Assembly (NCBI RefSeq): GCF_905475465.1
Contig: NC_062235.1
Location: forward strand, 9,806,001 to 9,870,000
From: Pieris napi
Taxonomy: Eukaryota > Arthropoda > Insecta > Lepidoptera > Pieridae
Direction of reading: 5' to 3'
Length of the DNA stretch: 64,000 nt
Shown here: one piece after another, positions 24,625 through 36,240 of the stretch
Layout: each line of letters begins with the position of its first letter
How positions within the stretch are numbered: position 1 is the stretch's first letter
The notes under the pieces: model-generated
The model's database searches: none
Told to the model about the DNA's origin: nothing
Seen by the model: only the letters and a program-made list of their open reading frames with translations
Position numbers and translations under genes: made by a program

Positions 24625-24830
24625 GAAGTTATACTTCTATTGACGCGTTAGGGAACAATGATGAGCGTAAATTTTAACGATACGCGCACACCGTCACAAA
24701 AAACCGACACCCTGAAATTAGCAATGGTCAACAATTTAGTTCTTTCTACAAACGTAGAATAACATTTTTGAAAAGATTTTTATCTTGTTACGCCAAAGCA
24801 GTATAACTTCTAACGCGCGTACATAAGTAG
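24625..24830. repeat. inverted-repeat-bounded segment, probable MITE fragment
   Basis: gaagttatacttct and gacgcgttagg at the left; agtataacttctaacgcgcg at 24800 on the right in inverted orientation. The right word is also found at 16117. Element boundaries and duplication not resolved. Confidence 0.45.
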
Positions 24831-25433
24831 GTAAACACACGTTTTTTATTTAAAATACTGTCCGCTCTTACGAATCTAATATGTACCAAACCAAGTCTAT
24901 AATAAGCACTTTTAAAGATTTAAAAAGGTATTATATTATATAATTATAATTAATTGATGTGTTACAACAATGCTACACATTAAAGCAATTTAACAAATGC
25001 CAAGAACCTATAATAACTGTAAACTGAAAACTGCTTTAAAATTCACTGCAAAGCCTGCACAATTGATCACTTATCGAATTCCATTCAAAGGTCAGTGCAA
25101 TAACTTTTAACTGCCATTCCATCGATCTAAAGTTCTCACTTCGTAAACAAAACTTAATGCTGGAAAGAATGCTAAAAGGAATGCAAGTATACATTGTAAA
25201 GTGATTCTGCAAGTCAATTATAAACCTGAGATTCATTTTAAAAAGCTTTTATATTTTTTAAATTATGTTGTGTTAAAGCAACTATCAATTTAACAAAAAT
25301 AAAAATCATTTAACAGTGAATCTTTTATATAACCACTACTTACTATAACTGTAATTTTCTTAGTATTGCATTTAAAAGACACACTTTTGATTACGTGTGA
25401 CTTTATTTAAACGTCCAAGCATCTTTTTGTTTA
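24831..25433. other. AT-rich stretch, nothing recognised
   Basis: No supportable feature. Confidence 0.45.
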
Positions 25434-25446
25434 TATTAGGTCCTTA

Positions 25447-26737
25447 CGAGGCATGCCTTTTAAGTTTTGTCGTTTGCAGAAAAAAACACAACTAGAACCT
25501 TATAGTACTTTTTATTGTTTTTCAAAGTATTCACCACGTAGCTTAATACACTTTTCCATTCGCTTAAACCAGTTATTATAACATTAATTCCACTCTAAAG
25601 TGGAGGTGTTCAAAATGGCTGACTTGAAAGCGTCGACTGCTTCTTTTCCGGTCTGGAACCTTTGACCACGAAGACTATTCTTAATTTTTTGAAATGTAAA
25701 TAAATCGTTAGGGCTTAGGTCAGGACTGTATGGAGGATGGTCAAGAATTTCTACTTTTTCCTGCTTCAAATACTGAATTGTTTGACGAGCGCTATGTGAG
25801 CTTGCGTTGTCGTGGTGCAGGGTGATGCGCCGCTTTAAGTTAGATTTTCGAAGTTTGGCGATGACTTGTGGTAAACAAACTGTGGTATACCACTCTGCGT
25901 TAACTGTTCTACGATCTTCAAGTGCAATAGACGCAACATGGCCGGTTTTTCTAACGAACGTGGCCACCATCTTCTTTGAAGTGCTTCGAGAACGAACGAG
26001 TTTAGTCGGCTTTGGCTCGTCTTGAAAGACCCAGATTGTAGATTGTTGTATGGAATCAGGATCGTAGGCATAGATCCAAGATTCGGCATCACTGATGATG
26101 TCGTAGACGTGATTTGACTCTCTTCGGTTGAACCTTTGCAGAGTTTTCTTACACCATCTGACGCGGGCCGCCTTGTGATCGTCGGAAAGCAGATGCGGTA
26201 TCCAACGGCAAACTAGCTTTCTCACACCAAGTGTTTCATGCAAGATCTTCTGAATGGTTGTCCCTGAGATGCCTAATAGAGCCTCTATCTCTCGATACGT
26301 CACATGACAATCTTCGAGAATTAGTTGTCTCACAGCAATGATGTTTTCTTCAGTGAAGGCGGATTTTTGGCGTCCTTCGCTAGATTGGTCACTAACACCA
26401 GTATGTCCACGCTGGAATTCTAAATACCAGCGTTCGACAGTCCGCAGACATGGGGCTTCATCACTGAACACAGATATTAGCTCTTCAAACACTGAAGCCG
26501 TGTCAGGCCTCTTCTAAAGTTGTAGAAAATTATTGCACGAACATTTTCCTTAGAGAGATTCATTTTCGTACGTAACTTGACACATTCAAATCGACGCTGT
26601 GACTAAACAATAGCATTAATCCTAATACTTTTAACTGTTTTGAGATTCAAAATGTAAACATATTCGAATATAGTACAGGTCCAAATTCAAAGTTGCCGGG
26701 AAATATGGAAACGACAGAACTTAAAAGGCATGCCTCG
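25447..26737 (-). mobile_element. mariner element 1, nested in the terminal repeat of element 2
   Basis: Terminal inverted repeats CGAGGCATGCCTTTTAAGTT... of about 29 bp with one or two differences. The TA target duplication is at 25445-25446 and 26738-26739. Length 1291 bp is normal for mariner. It is inserted in the left repeat of element 2 and is therefore younger. Confidence 0.92.
25512..26563 (-). pseudogene. mariner element 1 transposase, inactivated
   Basis: Start ATG at 26561-26563 (MNLSKENVRAIIFYNF). A one-base deletion near 26497 shifts the frame just before EELISVFSDEAP. A long frame of about 300 codons then runs to an in-frame TAA at 25584, and the normal C-terminus (WFKRMEKCIKLRGEYFEKQ) continues to a TAA at 25512-25514. 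The catalytic triad is damaged: where the family has GDESW, this copy has DAESW, so the first Asp is Ala. The second (HHDNASSHS) and third (SPDLSPND) Asp are present with 34 residues between them, as in DD34D mariners. The N-terminal HTH region (TVERWYLEFQRG) is readable. Confidence 0.9.
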
Positions 26738-26806
26738 TACATATGAAATTGGCGTTTTGTATGGGAGGAACAAAAAGTCGAATATTTTTAAATATAATAT
26801 ATTTAA

Positions 26807-27825
26807 TTAATCAAAGTATGAACCATTGTTTTCTATGCACTTTTGCCATCTCATAGGTAGTTCATTGATCCCTTTACTAAAAAAAACAGTCGGACGGGAA
26901 TCAATAAAATCTGTGAAGGCGATTTGGACTGCCCCATTAGAGTTAAATTTTTTCCCTTGCAAGAAGTTGTCCAAATTTCGAAAAAAATGGTAATCTGTTG
27001 GAGCAAGGTCCGGGGAGTAAGGAGGATGTCTTAGACATTCCAATTGAAGCTCTTCTAATTTGGTAGCCGTCTGTTGTGCAGTGTGTGGTCTAGCGTTGTC
27101 GTGAAGTAGCAGTGGCGTGGAGCGATTGACCAGCCTAGGTTGTTTAGCCGCTAGCTTTTCCATCATGGTTTGCAATTGCTGACAATAGACATCAGCCGTA
27201 ATAGTCTGGCCAGATTTGAGAAAACTGCAATGAACAATACCGGCACTAGTCCACCAAACGCTTACAAGTAACTTTTTTGGGGTTAATTTTCGCTTGGGGC
27301 AGGATTTGGCTGGCTGGCCAGGATCTAACCATTGCGCTGAGCGCTTCCGATTATCGTAAAGAATCCATTTTTCATCACAGGTAATGATTCGGTTTAAAAT
27401 ACCTTCATTATTGTGCCGGTTCAGTAATGCAACGCAGCAGTCGACGCGCGTTTGCCAGTTTGCTTCAGTCAATTCGTGAGGTACCCATCTTTCAAGCTTT
27501 TTAATCTTCCCAATTTGCTTCAAGTGAATTAAAACAGTTTTATCACTAACACCGCAGCCTGGAGCTAACTCGGACGTGGTTTGCGAAGGATCCGCTTCCA
27601 CAATAGCCTTCAATACTTCATTATCAACTTGGGTCTCAGGCCGTCCACAGGGCTTGTTCTGCAGGTCGAAATTTCCAGAACGAAAACGTTGGAACCAAAA
27701 ACGAACTGTGTTTTCTTTTGCAACATGACCGCCTACACATCATTCACCCTTCAAGTCGTTTCCGCAGCACTAGTGCCACGGTGGAACTCGTACTCGTAAA
27801 TAATGCGATACTTTAAGTTTTCCAT
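26807..27825 (-). pseudogene. mariner element 2 transposase, catalytic triad intact, N-terminus broken
   Basis: ATG at 27823-27825 opens MENLKYRIIYEYEFHRGTSA, which meets TGA a few codons later; a one-base deletion near 27733 then shifts the frame. From HVAKENTVRFWFQRFRSGNF onward the frame is open to the natural stop after ENNGSYFD at 26807. All three catalytic Asp are visible: TCDEKW, LLHDNARPH and SPDLAPTDYHFF, with 34 residues between the last two. The sequence resembles cecropia-type mariners of moths. At least two lesions, both in the DNA-binding half, prevent a full protein. Confidence 0.9.
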
Positions 27826-28253
27826 TTTGTAAAATGAGTGACGCAAACAGAAAAAAACAGAAGAAAAAAACAAATGAATGACGGTCATCGAAGCACAAAT
27901 ACATGAGTAAATAGCTGTACAAATTTTAATTTGGAATTCTTAACCAAAGAGGAGATATTTGAGGTCAAAGAGGCCAAAACGTAAAACGCCAATTTCATAT
28001 GTAAGGACCTAATATTATAAATTGTACAATATTACTTTCAAATAGAAATAAATCGTAATCGTCATTTAAATATGCGCATGCAAAGACTACCAGTATAAAC
28101 TAAAATTATTGAAATAATTTTGGTCATGACTCATTAAATTTATCTTACGGCAACTCAGACGAAATTTAAGCCATGGTTAACAGTCCTTGAAGGTTGTATA
28201 CGGCAATAAAAGACTTTTTAACAATTATTGTATCTGCGGTATACTTACTTAAA

Positions 28254-28542
28254 TGAACAGTGTTGGGCTAGTGGCTTCAGCGTGCGACTCTCATCCCTGA
28301 GTTCATAGGTTCGATACCCGGCTGTTGCACCAAAGGACTTTCTTTCTATTTGCGCATTTAACATTCGCTCGAACGGTGAAGGAAAACATCGTGAGGAAAC
28401 CGACATGTCTAGACCCAAAAAGTCGACGGCGTGTGTAAGGCACAGGAGGCTGATCACATACTACTATTAGATTGAAAAATGATCATGAGACAAATCTGAG
28501 GCCCAGACCTAAAGAGGTTGTAGCGCCACTGATTGTTATTAT
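28254..28542 (+). mobile_element. tRNA-derived SINE with perfect 14-bp target duplication
   Basis: TATACTTACTTAAA is repeated exactly at 28240-28253 and 28543-28556. The element has an A box (tagtggcttcagcgtg), a B box (ggttcgatacccgg), the body word cgctcgaacggtgaaggaaa, cccaaaaagtcgacggc, and the 3' end gaggttgtagcgccactgat followed by (ATT)n. A full 289-bp copy of a common lepidopteran SINE type. Confidence 0.93.
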
Positions 28543-28556
28543 TATACTTACTTAAA

Positions 28557-29903
28557 CCATTTCTGTGAGCGGTTTAAAACTATTCGATACTAGTGATTCG
28601 AAACTCTTCCAACGCAGAACCAGTTGTCAGGTGACAAAGTATCGCGTCGCAGCAGCGCTTTAATTAATGGTACAGATTTATTCTAGCGCAATTAAATACA
28701 CAAACGACTGTGACAGACGGAGCAAAGAAAAAATGTGTAATTTGCTGAGCTGTGATAACTCAAGTAAACACAACCTGATGAACGTTGAGTGATAAATTTC
28801 GTTTGCTTTAATGATAAAAGAAAATTGTTTATTATTATGAGTACTTTAATTGGTTTTGGGTTACATTCGATATGGTATTTTCCGATTTTTTACAGGGCTG
28901 TTGTGTTTTTGCTACGAATATGGAAGGTTTCTCTCTGTTTTTCCTAACCACTTAAATTTGTAGCTTCAAAAGGTTACTTTTTAAATTTTGGTTACTACTA
29001 CCTTTATTATTATTTAATACTTTAAGTTAAATTTGCAATTACATTGTGCGTTTGTCGATTCGCGGGTCTCATGACTGACTGAAGATTTGAGTCGGTAGAT
29101 TATATTATGATATATTTGATTATTATTAGTAATGGAATCCCACGAGCCTCTGAAGACGGCAGAGTGGTTTTAGTGGGCATTTCTCACCGGGACCTTTGAG
29201 AGGGTTTATGTAGGTTGATTTAAATGCATGGTCATCCATTTTACGCATGCATAAAAGCCATTTCTTATTTTTTTATTAATACGGATGATGACAGATGTTA
29301 GTTTTAATGATCTGGTAGGAGAATTAAAATTTAATTAAGGGTCCTCTTCGCCCTCGATTTGATAACCGACAGTAAAGACTTTTTTAAGACTTTTTTATTT
29401 ATTTTTCCGTTTATAAGTGTATAAAATAATTTAACATAAATTTTATTTTTCATACAATTTTTACACACAAGACTAAGCCAACGATAGTTTCGAACAATTA
29501 AAATTCATTAAAAGTTGATGGATGTATAATGTCGCTACTGTATATCTGTGAACAGATATCGACTGTGATATTTTAAATACTAAATATGTAAATAATCTGT
29601 GTTGAGAAGAACCAAATAGAAGTGGCCTTTAACTATACGCTATTTAATATACATCCTTTTTTATATGAGCCACGCACTATTTATAAATTAATTTTTAGAA
29701 TCTTAAAGTAAAATAAATATCTTAAAAAAAATACATATCTCTATTTATCGAGTTCAAGACTATAGATAATAATAATCACCGTTGTCGTGTCGTTAAATAC
29801 ACGCGTGGTACCCTCACAACTCAAAAATTATTTGCCTATTTCGAAAATCGAACTCCCTGAAATTGGATGTTATTTGGATTAATAAAGAAATTTATAGAAA
29901 TAA
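28557..29903. other. AT-rich stretch with a possible LINE tail
   Basis: 29095-29220 (cccacgagcctctgaagacg ... gttttagtgggcatttctc) resembles a LINE 3'UTR, but weakly. The rest shows nothing I can name. Confidence 0.35.
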
Positions 29904-30191
29904 CTAGCTGACCCGGCAAACATTTGTTTCGCCATGTTTATTATTTCAAGGAAATATTATTTTAGTTCAATAAAAATAACTATCTACAATAATAAAAAAT
30001 AAGAGTTGATCGTTAAGGGGTGAAAATTAGGAGTTGTATCTATTTTTGTATGCTGTATCATAAATAAAAACAAAAAAAAAGCTAAAGAATAAAAAATTTT
30101 TTTGGGGTGTATACCCCTTATAAAAATCGGTCAAGCCGTTTCGGAGGAGTATGGTAACTAACATTGTGACACAAGAATTTTATATTTAAGA
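29904..30191 (-). mobile_element. non-autonomous Helitron
   Basis: Minus-strand 5' end TCTTAAATATAAAATTCTTG and 3' end GTTTGCCGGGTCAGCTAG followed by T; the base before the 5' end is A. Internal words ggagttgatcg and gggtgaaaatt are shared with the elements at 30774, 38578 and 40698. Confidence 0.85.
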
Positions 30192-30773
30192 TACTCTGTA
30201 TTACACATTGTCTCCGTGGTTTATTGGTTGAAGAACATAATTTCAATTCTCGGTGTTATAATCACTTAGGGTCGGTATACACTTTAGTGTATTATTATCA
30301 GTCTACTTGTCTTAATTGATCACACCCTATTGAGGACCTGCCAAAATAAAAAAATACACTACCTACAGAATTTATATTATTAATAGCATTCAAAATAGAC
30401 TTTGGACTTAATAATGATGCAAATGATTGAATAAAGGAATAGCAATCACATCACCATCGGAACACTGGAAAATCAAATTAGCCAATCAACTCGAGCGTCG
30501 ATTTAACGGGAGGCGGTATTATCCGTCAGATTGAGCCTTGAAATCTAATAAATTCCTTCATTTCCACACTTGCACAAGAAATCCAGTAGTATTTGAAATA
30601 TACCAGCAATAAATAGTTTTAATATAATTCATTTTAGTTAATTTCAAAATTTAGACTCTAGTAGTGCTTGTCTTTGTGTCATGAAAACTTTATAATAAAG
30701 TTTAGACGTAACTTTATGTATATAGTAAGTGCTTTATTGTATCACATGTATTTTAGAATTTCTTAAGAATATA
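30192..30773. other. AT-rich stretch between two related Helitrons
   Basis: Nothing recognised. Confidence 0.45.
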
Positions 30774-31092
30774 TCTAATATATAAAATTCTCGTGTCACA
30801 GTTTTCGTTGCCATACTCCTCCGAAACGGCTTGACCGATTTTGATGAAATTTTTTGTGCTTATCCGGTATCTATGAGAATCGGCCAACATCTATTTTTCA
30901 TCCCCCTAAATGTTAGGGGTAGTCCACCCCTAAATTTTTTTTTTAAACTTTTACATATTTATTTCTGTTTTTATTTTTTTATGATACACCATTAAAAAAT
31001 ACATACAACCCCTAACTTTCACCCCTCTACGATCAACGCCTATTTTTTTATTATAAATGATATGGCGAAACGACGTTTGCCCGGTTAGCTAG
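30774..31092 (+). mobile_element. non-autonomous Helitron
   Basis: 5' TCTAATATATAAAATTCTCG and 3' GTTTGCCCGGTTAGCTAG then T; left base A. It is opposite in orientation to the relative at 29904-30191, about 580 bp away. Confidence 0.88.
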
Positions 31093-32431
31093 TTATGTAT
31101 AAGATGTATTACGATTATGGTAAAGTATGAACCATGATTATTTTTATTTAAGATAAATTTAGAAAACGGTTTAAAATATATAAGACATTTATAAAACTCT
31201 GAAAGCTTTTTATTTGCTCCTATAATAGAATCAAAAGAAAGCAATTTAACCGCCTTACTTTTATTCAGTTTTTCCAGTGCTACAGAAATTAATAATTATA
31301 ATATTATGAAAATGTGAATTAAAATTATTAGAGCGTGAACAGTGGCTTTTTGAGCTAACCTAGGTCGCGGTCCCAGCTCGTCAGGGTTAATTACTTTTTA
31401 TTTAAACTGCACAATTTGTAATAAATTAAAAATGAAAATAAAGTATTGGAATGCTTTCAGTAATGTGAAGAGTTACAGAAATAATACTTATTCATAATTT
31501 GTACCGTTTAAACGGCACTGAGGGTGTGATTATGAAGTTGATATATACACAAAAATTTGCATGAAACGTCTTCATTTTCATGGAAATTTTTGGCGTTTCA
31601 ATGACAATGATACCAAGAATTCTTTCAATTAGCTCTGTATTCTTCGCAATTACATTCTCACCAGATTTAACGCGGTTATGAACCTTCCCATCTATCTATA
31701 TATTTCCCCTTATTTATTCATAGCATATAGGTATACGCCAAATATTATAAAAAAAGAGTTTATATACAATTTTTTTTTTACAATTAACAAAAAAGGAGAA
31801 CCTTTCTACGTATGTCCACGATGTTCGCATCCTTGTCTTTGTTATTCCTATCTCAAATATCTTTTATAGTTTTGTTGAATGGAGCTTCCCGGGTACGTTA
31901 TTTTACTATCTGTTACTATGTTGTTTTTATTGAAATATTACGAATATCTTCAAAAAGGTTGATGTAGGAATTTTGCTTGATAAAGATAAAGATCTTTGAG
32001 GAGTTTATATTTCTGGGATGGAATGAATTTAATATGTTATCAAATCTAAAACCTACCGAATATATAGAGTAAAGATATGTTTGAGGGCCTTTGACATCAA
32101 AAGCAATTTGTTGTTATTATTATATATATTGGTCCCAGTAACGAGAAATCACAAAATAATAGAATCAACGGCGAGTTAGGGCGTGATTCTTAAAACCATA
32201 AAGCAGTTTGTTTATACATACGATTAAATCATTATTGAATTTATCTTATTTTCGTAATAGCATCGAGTTTTGGCGAAACAAAAATCAATCATTTTAGGTA
32301 GATGATAAAAGGACGATTACACACGTGTATTATTCAGTAAAAATTAAACTAATTATATGCAATATAATTAGTCTGTATATCTGTTTTTGTAATTTTTTCG
32401 ACATAATATTTTTTTAGCTTTTATATAGTTA
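31093..32431. other. AT-rich stretch, nothing recognised
   Basis: A 63-codon frame at 31678-31869 has no family features. Confidence 0.4.
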
Positions 32432-32912
32432 CTATCTGACCCGGCGAACTTCGTAACGCCTAACAGTCAATGAATGTGTTACAGATTAGCTGTAATTAAT
32501 TAATGATTTAATCAAGTAATACAATTAAAACAAAATAAATATTAATTTCACTACTTTATTAAGCGTCTGAACGCACGCATAAATATTTGACAACCAGTAT
32601 ATTATATTATGTCAATCCCTTTTCATTACTGACATTATTCTACATTTATAAAATCTAAAATACGCCATTATCCGAATATTGTGGATATATCTTGTCGATT
32701 CGAAACCTTTATTTAATAACGTTCTATAATTTGAAAGGAGAATTTACCGTATCGACGGGAACATTTCGTTATGAAAATGATTTTTCTTTTATTTAATTCG
32801 TAAATTTGGAGACAAATACAACAAATCAAAAACCAAGAAAATCGGTCCAGTCGTGTGCCGTCAGTGTGTTATAAGTGTTAAAACAAGCCCGACTGTTTTA
32901 TATATATTTTAT
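32432..32912 (-). mobile_element. non-autonomous Helitron, 5' end degenerate
   Basis: Minus-strand 3' end GAAGTTCGCCGGGTCAGATAG then T, preceded by the ctgttaggcgttac stem region as in 15465-15887. The 5' end resembles ...atatatataaaacagtcggg, close to that of 50645-51166, but the TC itself is not clear. Confidence 0.7.
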
Positions 32913-34879
32913 TACCTAATTTTAAATACTGTATATTTGATTGTTATGTTTAGGTTTTAATAAACGATATCACGTTATTATGTAACATCTGTAGTTAGAG
33001 GTAAAAACAAATACAAAAGACGAGTAAACTGCACTGCTTGATTCGCCTTTTCGTGTTCACTTTAAAAAACCCAAGGTTAATTTCCACTTCAAATGCCGTA
33101 GTTGGCAGCAGCTGATTCTACAAAGGCACAAAGGGCGACAAAACGCACACAAATTTACAAAGTTCGATTTGATTGATATATTTATCTCGATAGAAACTCA
33201 AAATCTTATATGATTTTCGAAATTTAAAGACGAATTTTAATGAGATATTTGTTAAGAAAACTCGAATACAAGCATACAAAATTTTTCGTAGACAGACCCA
33301 ATAGACATTCTATAGAGATAAAATTTCATTTGTTTATGCCTGTAGCCACTCATAGGCACACGCACTGCTAATTGTTACACTTAATTAAAACGATAGATTA
33401 TAATTATTAGCGGATGGTTATACTGAAGAAGTTTATTTAACTAAAAAAAATTTAATACTAACAAATATATATACCACTTCTTCAGCCATAGGAGACCCCA
33501 GTAGTCAACAAAATTCGTGCAAATATAACATTTATATATCCTAATGGATAGACTTATAGTTCATCTCCACAATGTTTCTTACATCAAATAAACCGTATTC
33601 CCAACTACTAGGTGACATATTTAATATTAACAATGACTTTGACAAATAATAAATGAAAATACCGAAGCTTTAGGATCGCAAAGTTCACGACACTTATTTC
33701 ACTCCGCTGAATACAGATGATTTTTCACAAGTATTTCAACTGAAATTTGAATAATTGCAAGAGAACTCTTTGATAAGTTATTTTATTTTGTGTTTGATAA
33801 TGTAGGACCATCTTTAGCTTAGCTTTGTACTCCGATTTTAACCGCGTTAATTCGGCCGTAGGTTGATGTTAACCTTCTTAGTCCTTACCTTTCCCTAAAT
33901 GTACAATCCCCTTCTCTCACAGTCTTCTTTCTTTTTCGGTCACTGACTTCCATATTTTTGGGTGTAGACGCTTTATTTGTTTCTGTAACTATTGGTCGGT
34001 CTTGTGTTTGTTTTCTAGTATATAACATCCAACCTAAGTTATGTTTCGTGAAAAAGTTATCTATGTAAATAATTAAATAATAAACCTCTTCATCAAAACC
34101 TTTAAATCTTAATAAATAAAAATTGGTTAGTGTTTTTTAATGGCTTTTATCTTGACCTGACAATAACATACTCAAAAATATCTATACACATATTTTCGTT
34201 AGTACACTATTTACGACTATGAATGATAATAATTAAAAATTTAACAAAATAAACATAGATTTAGGCATGTATTTAAAACAAGTCTTAATTTAAGCATGCA
34301 GTCTTAGCTACTTTCAACTAATTAATAATTAATTCTAATTCATGTCTCATGATCGGTTCTGGCAGGTTTTTATAGAAATACGAACGCTTATATATAAGAT
34401 ATACGTATTGAATGGTGTAATAAGATTTAATATGTTTGAATTATATACTCTATCAAAGCAGCAGTATCCGAGACGATTTTGAAAGACAAATCCTGGTAAA
34501 AGCCTCTTAATAAATACAAAGTGTATCGTGAATTTTAATTACGACGTAGATATTGCCAAAGAAAGCTCGTTCTCATAAAAAGTAAGCTCTTGAAACAGAA
34601 AGTAAATATCACTGAGTGACAATAAATATATTCAGAACAATCTTCATTGTAAATGAATTTTACAATTTCAATAATAAAACTTTGTTGTATTTTGTTTGAC
34701 TGTATAATTTATTATTTGATTAAGCTACAATGAGTACTTATCCAATTAGTATTGTATAATCCAATTACATTATTTAAAATAAGAAGCAATTTTATGTGTA
34801 TCTTAGCCTCCAAAGTCTTGAAGATTACAAAATCAATAAAATCATAATACTTATTTTAACTGAAACGGGATTAATTTAT
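32913..34879. other. AT-rich stretch, nothing recognised
   Basis: No supportable gene or element. Confidence 0.4.
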
Positions 34880-34886
34880 TAATATT

Positions 34887-35003
34887 ATTATTAGAGCTGG
34901 TGCTTTCCTCGCTCAACAAATAAGTTTCGCAATACAGCGAGGAAATGCTGCCAGCGTTAAAGATACACTGCCACAGGGACCAAAAATAATAAAATTGTTT
35001 TAA
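34887..35003 (+). pseudogene. LINE ORF2 extreme C-terminus
   Basis: The plus frame reads IRAGAFLAQQISFAIQRGNA, ASVKDTLPQGPK, then a stop at 35001-35003. The S-(F/I)-A-I-Q-R-G-N-A-A-S motif is a recurring end of insect LINE proteins. The A/T-rich DNA after it may be the tail. Confidence 0.55.
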
Positions 35004-35137
35004 ATATCTTTTTATTAATTTTTAATTATTTTTATTATTACTATGTGGGTTAAGAAAATTGTTAATACTGCATATTTGATTGTTATAATTATTAATCTTT
35101 ATTATTCGGTCGTGTGTCTGTGTAATAATCAAAGGAC

Positions 35138-35382
35138 TGCCTTGCGATTCTGTAACTCACTTTTCGAACTCACACAGCGGTTTTCGCATCGGCGGTCGCT
35201 CTCAAATCAATCGTGAAGTAGTCATTTTATGATTTGGCATTCTAATAAACAATAAACTACAAGCTCCCACCTTTTCAGAATGCCAAATCATATAATGACT
35301 GCTTCACGACTGATTTGAGAGCGACCGCCGATGCGAAAACCGCTGTGTGAGTTCGAAAAGTGAGTTACAGAATCGCAGGGCA
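35138..35382. mobile_element. foldback MITE, copy A
   Basis: Two 106-bp arms (35138-35243 and 35277-35382), nearly perfect inverted repeats starting TGCC(T/C)TGCGATTCTGTAAC, around a 33-nt spacer (aataaacaataaactacaag...). GGAC directly flanks both ends (35134-35137, 35383-35386), a possible 4-bp duplication. The same element lies at 38077. Confidence 0.9.
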
Positions 35383-35787
35383 GGACATATGCAACATTTA
35401 TCCTAACACTGTAATTTATAGCAAGTATCGGTTTTCTTATGTCCTAATTATTTCAACCAAATACGGTTAGCCATATGTTTTCATTTTGGAAATGCTTATT
35501 TATTAGAAACCTAAAGTAAAAAGGCGAATAAAAGCTAAAAGCAACATCTAAATAATGAACAACATGCTACCGCAATTATTCTTTTCGTTTTATTTTCATT
35601 TAAACGGAGTTGCGTGTACAATCCAGCTGAATTTTCGATGTGCGTAATAGTTATTTGTGGTCGAAGTAACCATATGTATTTCGTAGTGAGTGTTTAAAAA
35701 AAGACATACTACACATACAGCAATCCTCTTGGCGTCACATTTATGTATCTGATTTTTAGATCATATTCAATGAAGTAGATAATAATC

Positions 35788-36076
35788 GCAGTATTGGTCT
35801 AGTGGCTTCAGCATGCTACGCTCTACGGTCGTAGATTTGATCCCTGGCTGTCCACCAGGACTTTCTTTCTCTGTGCGCATTAAACATTCGCTCGAACGGT
35901 GAAGGAAAATATCGTGAGGAAACCGACATGTCTCAGACCCAAAAAGTCGACGGCTTGTGTCAGGCACAGGAGGCTGATCACCTACTTGCCTGTTCAATTG
36001 ACAAATGATTATGAAACATATTCAGAAATCTGAGGCCCTAAAAAGATTGTAGCGCTACTGATTTATTTTTATTTTA
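35788..36076 (+). mobile_element. tRNA-derived SINE with 12-bp target duplication
   Basis: TAGATAATAATC flanks both ends (35776-35787 and 36077-36088). Same family and same 289-bp length as 28254-28542: A box tagtggcttcagcatg, B box-like gatttgatccctgg, body aacggtgaaggaaaatatcg, end agattgtagcgctactgatt. Confidence 0.93.
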
Positions 36077-36099
36077 TAGATAATAATCAGCGTTCTGTG

Positions 36100-36240
36100 A
36101 CAGAACTGGTCATCGATTATTTGGTGAGATGGTTTCCTTACATGTATGAGCAACAGTGGGAAAATCCATCCATCAAACCCAGGGTTTAACACGCGATAGT
36201 ATCACCCGCCTAGTCCCTAGGCGTTTGCTCTATTAATTAA
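36100..36240 (-). repeat. possible second SINE type, reversed
   Basis: On the minus strand: ggcgggtgatactatcgcgtg, then aaaccctgggtttgatgg (B-box-like) and ttgctcatacatgtaagg. The resemblance to tRNA-derived SINE heads is weak. Confidence 0.35.

Larger units (their letters stand above)
25436..28012 (-). mobile_element. mariner element 2 (cecropia-like), split by a nested mariner
   Basis: The right end, read inward, is TTAGGTCCTTACATATGAAA and ends at 28012 next to TA (28013-28014). The left end, TTAGGTCCTTA at 25436, is interrupted by mariner element 1 and resumes at 26738 as TACATATGAAATTGGCG. Outside the left end is TA (25434-25435). Removing 25447-26737 and one TA would give a normal mariner of about 1.28 kb. 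Confidence 0.9.

Noticed and set aside
28254..28330. possible tRNA gene
   Set aside because: A and B boxes belong to the SINE head; no full cloverleaf or acceptor stem.
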